Shown here piece by piece: positions 30,840 through 39,500 of a DNA stretch of 64,000 bases. Origin of the DNA: Cyanodermella asteris (lineage: Eukaryota; Ascomycota; Lecanoromycetes; Ostropales; Stictidaceae); the NCBI GenBank assembly GCA_900618795.1, contig UYJD01000006.1, positions 1,038,658 through 1,102,657 on the forward strand, in the 5' to 3' direction. Both the position numbers and the translations under genes were made by a program. The stretch's first letter is position 1, and every line of letters begins with the position of its first letter. Below the pieces are notes generated by a model that was not told the DNA's origin, searched no databases, and saw only the letters and a program-made list of their open reading frames with translations.

Positions 30840-32369
30840 ATGCTTCTTGAACTAATTCGCTACTTGATATCACTCCTTGCTCTTTGTATCACTGTGTTCT
30901 TCCTGTTAGATTTTCTGTTCCCCGGCGAATTCCTGGTACCTGCTGGACCACCATCCAAAATGAGCGTCGAGAGCGATGACAAGCTTACGATTCGAAACCT
31001 GACAGCCGAACCGATCGATATTATAGGAGCTCGCGCTCTTATGGGTGCGATTCGGATCGCGCCTTTCAAGTCGATCAAAATCCACTTGCCAGACTCTAAC
31101 AAACGGGATGATTTAACGTTCAGGACAGAGGAGGGTGGTCACGAAGAGTATTTCTATCACGAGCTCACCTACGATCCTTCAAAGTCATCGACTCACAATG
31201 TACCAACCCGTCCACAAGGCACCGTCTTCCCGCTAACGGCTGTGCACATTGCTTCTCGGAAATTCATCGCTCTCTTCGCGTCACCGGAACTTGCTTCCTG
31301 GATGAAAGACTTGAACGATGCCACGCCCATCTCTGGCCTCAGCATACCTGGAACGCACAATGCGCCTGCCTACCACTTCTCGTTTCCATCCGTGCGCTGT
31401 CAAGCTGTCTCCCCAAAACGGCAGCTCGAAAACGGAGTTCGTTTCTTCGATATTCGCGCTCGGCCGCTATATTCCAACAAGGAGGAGCTTGAGTTGTGCC
31501 ATTCCATCTTTCCGGTATCCTTGACTGGCAAGAAGTACTTTCGCGATCTGGTCAACATCATTTTCGAGTTTTTGGAACGAAATCCCAGCGAGACTGTCCT
31601 GATGACTGTCAAGCGTGAAGGCCTGGGTAACCTGAGCGACCAGCAACTGTCGAAAATTCTGCACGACCACTACGCAAATGATCCATCTCGATGGTTTACA
31701 GCTCCGCGGGTTCCCTACCTGGGCGACGCTCGGGGCAAAATAGTCCTGATACGGCGATTCGGTCTCGACGACAGCCTGAGAGAGGAGTATGGGGGAACTG
31801 GATGGTGCATAGACGCCAGCCGATGGGCAGACAATACACCAGACGCCCTCTGCCCGTCTGGCGACATTCGCATTCAGGACTTCTACCAGGTGATGAGCCC
31901 TTTCGCGATTCCGACGAAGACAAAACACGTCACGGATCAAATGATGAAGTCGAGTGCGGTCGTTACCTCGTTACCTTACACGACAACAGCAGAGGTAGTC
32001 CATACGACTAACGGTCCGACACCTACAGCGGCACCGGGTGACTCTGTCCCTGCTCCCACAGATGCCCGCTCACCACCGCAGGCACCGGAAAAGCAGCCGA
32101 TATTCATGAATTTTTTGACTGCGAGCAACTTTTTCAATCCGTTGTGCTGGCCGGAAAGAATTGCCGCCAAGCTGAATCCACACGTCCTGGAGTACTTGTG
32201 CACTGATCACAACGTTGGAGAAGGTGGCCAAGAGCCGACTGGAGACGGCTGTACAGGCATTGTCATTTGCGATTGGGTCGGTCATAAAGGCAACTGGGAC
32301 TTGGTGAGAGCTATCATCGGTTGGAATGCGCGATTAGAGTACCGCGAAAAGCTGAAGGCAACATTATAG
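30840..32369 (+). CDS. Phosphatidylinositol-specific phospholipase C X-domain protein
   Basis: About 509 residues from an ATG at 30840. This start gives an N-terminal hydrophobic segment (MLLELIRYLISLLALC) that would act as signal or membrane anchor. Alternative ATGs are 30666 and 30960; the last would remove the anchor. The PLC-X fold, of the compact bacterial type, is shown by PISGLSIPGTHNAPAY with a catalytic His at about 172, RQLENGVRFFDIRARP with the expected Arg and acidic pocket, and ELELCHSIFP with the second His near 220. An insertion rich in Pro, Thr and Ala lies at about 380-425. The C-terminal part ends GIVICDWVGHKGNWDLVRAII, as in family members. No Y or C2 domain, unlike eukaryotic signalling PLCs. 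Likely hydrolyses phosphatidylinositol or a GPI-like lipid at a membrane (family inference). Confidence 0.88.
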   Translation: MLLELIRYLISLLALCITVFFLLDFLFPGEFLVPAGPPSKMSVESDDKLTIRNLTAEPIDIIGARALMGAIRIAPFKSIKIHLPDSNKRDDLTFRTEEGGHEEYFYHELTYDPSKSSTHNVPTRPQGTVFPLTAVHIASRKFIALFASPELASWMKDLNDATPISGLSIPGTHNAPAYHFSFPSVRCQAVSPKRQLENGVRFFDIRARPLYSNKEELELCHSIFPVSLTGKKYFRDLVNIIFEFLERNPSETVLMTVKREGLGNLSDQQLSKILHDHYANDPSRWFTAPRVPYLGDARGKIVLIRRFGLDDSLREEYGGTGWCIDASRWADNTPDALCPSGDIRIQDFYQVMSPFAIPTKTKHVTDQMMKSSAVVTSLPYTTTAEVVHTTNGPTPTAAPGDSVPAPTDARSPPQAPEKQPIFMNFLTASNFFNPLCWPERIAAKLNPHVLEYLCTDHNVGEGGQEPTGDGCTGIVICDWVGHKGNWDLVRAIIGWNARLEYREKLKATL

Positions 32370-33511
32370 CATGACAGTAGAAGGCGTTATTGGGATCGAG
32401 TCATGACGTTAGACATGAGGCTCTGATGAATTTTTCGCCCGCGCGGTGCGCGACAGGACGTAATTCGCTAATTATAACACGATAATCATCGCGTTCATCT
32501 CAAGATTCCTCAGTCGTGCCATTGCAGATATACCTGTATCTTGCGATGCCCACGGTCATTGTCTGGCACGAACGGCTGTTCCTGGATCGGCTTACGAGTG
32601 TGGTTGGGCATTAGGCGGTCAGAAGGTGCTTGATCCCTGTCCAGTGGCCGGCTGCCACGACCCTCGGCCCAACTCTATTTGACCGTATCAGACATAACAA
32701 CATCGTGTATAACTGGCCACCACCAGGCTTAGTCAACGCGTCAGATCGGCTACGCCAACATCTGTGTCACAGAAACGCACGGAAACCCACCAAGAATTAC
32801 ATTCATGGACTTTTGGAAGAACGACAAAAGTTGATGACATAGATTGTGGCAGGGCTGAGACAGGACTCTTGAGCCCCGGATTTCTCTGGAGTGAGACAAG
32901 GGTACCCGTGGGTTGCTGTCGTCATGTCCCGTGTCACCTAAGGCACAGAGCAAGGAAGAGGGGAGCTCTCAGAGAGCTCAGATGACAGGACGAAGACGTG
33001 CAAGAGTGAGACAGAATTCAACGTGAACGATACTGATATGTTGCAAGCAATATTGGAGAAAAGTAATTTCGGCCACGTGTGATGCAGAGATCTACCAAGT
33101 AGTAATATGTAGAATGGTAAAATTGTCTGCGACGCAACTCGCGGTGGGCTTCGCTGGCGCGCGGAAAGTGCGGGCTAGCGCGCGGCAGTCTACGCGAGCT
33201 CCTTACACGCTGCCAATTTCAAGTTCTGGCGAAAGTTGCTTGCCAGACAGAATCTTCAAGCTGTGCTCAACGACAACTCAGTTACACTCAGCCATCTCAT
33301 CCAATACGCCCTTGCGACTCGAATGTGCCGTGCTACGTACTTCGTGTCCATGCCGTGCCAGCAATAGCACGCGTTTTCCATTCTTTCCCCATCTTCCTTT
33401 TGTACATAGTTCCGTCAACCCGGCCTTCGAACCCCGGCACGTCGGTATACCTTCAACTTGCCCCCCGATAGCATCGTGGATGAGCCGGACTTCTATTCAA
33501 CTGACGATTGA
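32370..33511. other. Intergenic, upstream of the giant coiled-coil gene
   Basis: Contains a 17-nt palindrome (32963-32979) and pyrimidine-rich sequence before 33480. An upstream start exon of the giant gene probably lies here, but I could not place it with confidence. Confidence 0.45.
32963..32979. repeat. Short perfect palindrome
   Basis: GAGCTCTC, one central A, then GAGAGCTC. Lies in non-coding sequence; function unknown and chance is possible. Confidence 0.6.
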
Positions 33512-33538
33512 GCAATTCAAAGAGCTCAATCGTCCGTC

Positions 33539-36500
33539 TTGCTAGTCGCCGTGGAGGGTAAGACCACGCCTATTGTGCTCTCTCCCCTCGATGTCGAGAC
33601 ACTATCTGACGATCCTGCCAATATAGAAGACTCGGACGACTCACTCAGCTCTTCACCCATCGAGCTCCCCCTGCCGCCGCTTCCAGGACAGCAAAACAAA
33701 GCAAGAGGAGGGAGTACACGCGTTCCTGCCGACTTCGACTTCGGTTCCTCTCCCAGCCAGTTCACGGCACCCAGCCAGGCCCGGAGGACACCTTCACCGC
33801 CTGTACCATCGCTCGTCACTGGGAATACTGCATTGACAGACGCCTGGCACGACGAGCGTACTCCTACTGCACCTCACCAGCCGTCTGAGAGTTCTTACTA
33901 CACTGCGCTATGGGGTTCACCATATGAACGTACTACTGGCTCTATCGCAGGCTCCAAGCGGACGCGTCTGACCAGACATCGGGGAACCTTTTCATCAGAA
34001 GACTCGCCCGCACGATCGTTCCTACGGCCGGTCTTGCCACCAAGCGCGTCTGAAGCTGAAGATATTCCAGAAGAAGACGAATTTGACGAACTCGACGAAG
34101 GCGACGAGCGTTTGAGACCAAGAGCTCCGGACTTTGGTACCAGTCGCTTCCGAGGGAAACGCACCGAGGATTGGCTCAGAGCGCACATTGCGCATCGCAG
34201 ACGAGGCGAAAAGCAAAACTGGTGGAGCGACGAATCGGGAGAAGGAAGTGACGCTGAACAAGCCGATTCCCAACCTCGCAAACGCCGCGGCCGCAAGTCC
34301 GAGTTCGACGATACTTGGTTACAACTCCGAGAGGACCCTTCTCGCTCACGTTCTCGAACAGGGAGCTCTAAACAGGGCTCACTGCGCCGACCCCCTCATC
34401 GCGTCCTGAGCCGCAGACTTCACCGGGCAGCTCCTAGTGACGCCACTCTCACACAAGCACAATTCGACGAGCTGGTAGCTGGCGAGTTTGACGACTTGCC
34501 GGATATCAATATGTTAGCAGCCATGAGCCAACAGATACAGGGCATGATACCAAGGCGTGGTGGTAGTAGAAGCCAGTCTAGAGATCTCAGCAACTCAGAC
34601 AAGCCTCTGCCTCCGGCACCGCTGGAGCGCACAGCGTCTGAATCGCCGGTCATCGACAGCACCACAGTAGCCAAGCGCCCTTCAGCTTCCACCGCGCAAT
34701 CCTTCTCGCGGCCTAAGAAGAAGGTGGCATGGCGCGGCAAGAATTGTGTTATTGCTTTGCCCCTAGAGGAAGGCAAAGACGAGAATGGCAACAAGAAGAA
34801 GTATCTCAGCTCTGAGGAAACGGCAAGCATAATGCGAAAGTGGGAAGATAAAGGCTACAGTACGCGTGGATTTGATCTCATCAACGACATGAACGCCTAC
34901 ACAGACGTGCGCGGTCAAAGCGCTGAAATCTACGAGTGGCCTAAGCCAGAGGCCGGGAAGCGCAATTTCAGTGTGGCAATACCTAACCGTTCCGCATGGG
35001 AGAACTATGTCAAAGAGCTACAGGAGGCGAAGCTGCGCGCACTAGGCGTTCTTAAGGACAAACCCGAGGAGCCTGCCAGACAATCGCCGGCGCCTAGCCA
35101 GGTACAAATGAGCAGACAGCCATCTTCACAAACTTCGAGGGCGCCCACAGCCTCGGTCAACGGGTTTCGCGGAGCTTTTGGCGAGGGCACATTTTCTCCA
35201 TCGTCTTTTACAAGTCCAGATGGCATTCAGTCACGCCAGTCTATGATCTCGCCGGCTAATCATCCAGGCGGGTTCCACGCTCCAAAGCAGTCGATTGCAT
35301 TCATCCCTGGCCATGGTCTTGTCAATATGCAATTCCCTCAACCGCAGCCCACTCCCCCGCCAATGCTGGGCCAGCAGATGCTTTCCTCACAGCCTTCGTC
35401 GAGGGGACCTTCGCCTGCTGTCATTGACGGTCGTCGCATGAGCATCCTGACACCTCAGCCGCAGTCCATTCAGCATCAGCATCAGCTGTCGATACTACAG
35501 CCTCGCCGTCCCGATCTTCAGCGCGCGATTAGCGGTTACACAGATGATCATAACGCTCCTGCTGTATATAGCCAGCCAGCTCAGATTGCCAGCCCAATGC
35601 CACAAGGACACAGTCACAGACACAATGTTAGCGAAAGCTTACAACGTGAAATTGACGAGGCCGAATATCACCTTGAGGAAAAGATCAAGAAACAGCTTGA
35701 AGAAGATGACGAGCAGATACAGCAACGAAACAACCGGCCGAACGGCTTCCAGAGCCCAGCCGTCGATACCAACGGTAGCAAGGCTGGGCCTGACGCCGGC
35801 AAGATTGAAGCAGACCTGCAGACGAATCCCAGCCTTGCCAATTCTCCAAGCCCGGGTCCCGAAGCAGCACCAGCTCCCAAACCGAAGCCAACACCGCCCA
35901 CAACGACGCCTCGAGGGCATGCGAAGAAGGCGAGCACTAGCAAGCTCAGAGCTGATGTTCCAGAATTCGTCTTCGATCCCACCAAAAGCAGCTTCACGCC
36001 TAGTGGTATGTTCAGCTTTGGACAGCCTGCACCACGGCCCGCGCCGCAACCCGTTCCGCAACCTGCATCCCAGCAACCGCAAGCAAATCCATTCCAATTC
36101 GGTGCCAAGCGTACCCCTGGCCATTCGAAGAACTCGAGTATAACATCCACCTTGAATGTTGCGGCACCAGCTTTCGTTCCTAGTGGCAACACCTATATGA
36201 AGTTCCAGATTCCCACAGAGCAGTCGACAGATTTCAGCTTTTCCTCTGCCGTACCTGGCATCAAGCCGAACGCACGGTCCTTCAACCCTGGATCATCGGT
36301 TGGCAGCTCAGGCTCTGGACCCGGTAGTGAAGTCGGATCGACCCGACCCCACTCGCGAGTCTTCAGCCACTTCAATCTTGACGAGGTTGTCAAACCGGAT
36401 AAGAAGAGTAAGGCTGTTCCTATTGTCAAGCCGAAGACACCCACGCAGAAGCTGCCGGAGAACAATGAGCTTGAATTTGAGGACAACGAAGGCAGATCAG

Positions 36501-39500
36501 CTCGCGACAATGCCAGGTCCAAGAAGGCGCGCAAGGGTGATGATGAAGGTGATGCAGTGCCGCAATTTGCGACTCCGACGCCAGAGCCTGCTCCTAGTGA
36601 GCAACTCAAGATCGCTCAAGCGCAAGTCAAGGCCGCAACTCCCGAGCCTGAGCCTCTGGCAGTCCCGCAGGAACATATTCTCAAGTCCTTGCCAACACCC
36701 CCGTCCGAGCGGGTCGAGGACATCGAAGAAGACCAGGCGCATTCGCAGCAGACCGCGCCGCCATCGCAGACGTCCAAGCCTGTGGTTGAAGACAGCAAAT
36801 CTGAGGGTCCCAAGGGAGCTGAAGAACCGACGACACTTGCTACCAAGAATGAGAAGGTTCCCACTCCACAGCCCGCGGCAGATGTGGAAGTTCTTTCTGA
36901 AGAGGCGCCAGCTGTCCCGGGCGAACGCCCTGCTGAGACATCTAGAACGCCATCGTCACCCTCACAACAACTTCGCTCTGAGCTCAAAATGCCGAAGGTC
37001 GACACCGAGGTAGCGAACACAGTGCCTGAACGGAAAGACAGCATTGTGGACTGGGCCGAGACGCCTCTTGAAGGGCCGTTCTCCCGCCAAAACCTTGAGG
37101 CTGCCTTCAACAAGCCCAGAGAATCCAGCATTGTCGAGGAACCTCAAGAAGAGATGAAGGTTGAAGCTCAAGCAGCCAATGCACCAAAGGTCGAAGCTCC
37201 GAAAGCAACGATCGAGCCACCGCAGCCCATCCTCAAACCCACACCTGTCAAGCCTGAACCAGTCAAAACTTCGCCTATCAAGCTACCGTCTGCTGAAACT
37301 GCTCCTACGAAGGGCCCAGAGATCACAAAGCCCCAAAGGCCTGCTGTGGTTGAGAAGCTCGTTGATCTCGAGGAATTTGCATCGATAGAAAAGCCCAAGT
37401 CTGTTACGCCTGAGGCAGCGACGCAGAAGTCATCTCGTGACACCGCGACAAAACCGCCAACGTTCAATCCTGCAGCTAGTGCTTTCAACTTCAACCCGGC
37501 TGCATCCACTTTCAATTTCAATCCGGCTGTTAGCACATTTACCTTCGGTCAGAACGGCTCGCAGGCTCCTCCGGCCGTGGCAACCAAGTTCAGTGCTGCT
37601 CCACAACCGGAGCCGAGCTTTCAGGATGCTGCACCAGAGCAAGAATGGCCAGAGAAACAGGAAAGAATCAAAGCACCGCCTAAGCTGGGTCTCGAGCGAA
37701 AGACAAGCGGTCCCAAGGGCGGGCTTGGTGGTGGTCTCTTGGGCGCCTCTAGGTGGGCGCAGCCCGAGCCGGCCGCTCCAACTCCCGCGAAAGAGTCTCC
37801 CAAATTTCCGCCTTCATCGAAGGATTCCTCGAGGTTGCCCACACGCGAGAATTCGCCTCCCGCTCCTCGGGGTCGCAAGACAAAGACCCGAGAGCCGTCG
37901 CCTCCTCTGCCTCAGATCAGAGCTCCCCTTCGCGAGCCTTCTCCCGAATATCGAGAAGCACGCAAGGGCTTTCACTTTACAACCTTTGGTGAAAAGCTGG
38001 CCGCTGCTAGAAAGGCCGAGCCACCTCGTTTACCGAGCCCGCCAGTCCGCGGACGTGGAAAGAAGGGAAGCGCCACCAATGCGCTGTCCAGAAGCCCGTC
38101 CCCCGACTATAAGCACATGGGCAAAGGTTTCAATTTCAGCACGTACCGCGAGCACGAGTTTGCCACCCCTTCCAGCCCACCGCCACCGCCGGCAAAGAGT
38201 CCATCGTTGGTGAACAGTCCTCCGCCAGCTACGCCATCGCCGCCTCCTATTCCAGAGCGGTCTCCATCACGCAGGCGCGAGCAGACATCCGTGCCACAGC
38301 TGCCTCCTGTGATTACAGATCCCAAGTTCGAGATACCAGTACGCAGTCCCTCGTTTGCAAACAGTCCGTCACCTGCACGCTCTCCGTCGCCTGAGCTACT
38401 GAAACCAGAACCACTCAATATCGAGCAGCGCATTCGCGAAGGTGTAAGCTACGTCCAGCCAAGCCCAACATACCAGGAGATCGATGAAGTTATTAAGCAT
38501 CTCAACGGCAGCGACTCTGACCGCGGTGTCGAACGCACGCCGCTTGTGTTGAGCCGTGCTGGCAGTCAGGTCAGAAGCAAAGGCCCCAGTCCAGAGCAAC
38601 TTATCTCTCTATCACCAGTTCTCGACGACCCCCGGTCTACCATTGTGCGTCCCACCTCGGACCCCAACGATCTGCAACGGCCTTTCCAGTATCTACCTGA
38701 TCAAGACTATGGCTCTTCGGCGAGCGCAAAGGCTGCTTTTGTCACGCAGAACCCTCGTCTGAGCCCCTCGTTCAAGCCATCAAGACGTGACGATGAGATG
38801 TCGCCCAGCCGCAGAATGGGTCACATCGCTCACCGTGAGTCTGTGAGTGACTGGAACGACGTCTTGAGCAGCAGCGACGAGGCCAAATTCCATGCCCGTA
38901 CCCACTTCTTCGACAACAAGATCGGTGAGGTTATTGGAAATGTTGTTCAGACCAGAAATCGTCCTCTGGAGCAAGCCCTGGCTCAACTCAGCAAGAATTT
39001 TGAGCAGTTCCAGCACCAGGTCCAGAATGACCGCCAGGAGAGCAGACGATCCCGCCGCAGTGCTAGTGATAAGCCCCACAGTGATGCCGATGACGAAGAC
39101 GACGAGGTACAGCGTGGCATGTCTCCGGTTAAGGACCGTAAGTTTGAGAAGCTCAAGCACGCTGTGCTGGAGGCCGTCAGCGCCCAGCAGAAGGCATCTA
39201 TGCCCGGTCTGGAACAGCTTGTGCAGACTGTGGCGGACTTGCGAATTCAATTGCAGGAGCAGGCCACAAAGCCATCCGCTGCTAAGGAAATTGATGCTGC
39301 GATCGAGCAGTCCATTACGAGACACATGCGTGGCAAGTCAGCTGCTGTGATGAGCAGTCAAGATGCGGCTTCTGCTGAGAAACTACAATTGCAAATCAGT
39401 GGTCTCGAAAGCATGCTCAAGGCCGCGGAACAACGCGCTTCTGACGAGGAGAAGTCACGGCAAATGGCAGAAGAAGCTGTTCAAGGCAACCAGAAGCTCC

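Noticed and set aside
35544-36143. Long frames on both strands inside the giant gene, for example 199 codons plus and 258 codons minus at 39986-40762
   Set aside because: Shadows of the coding frame; they lack any domain and use non-ATG starts in part.
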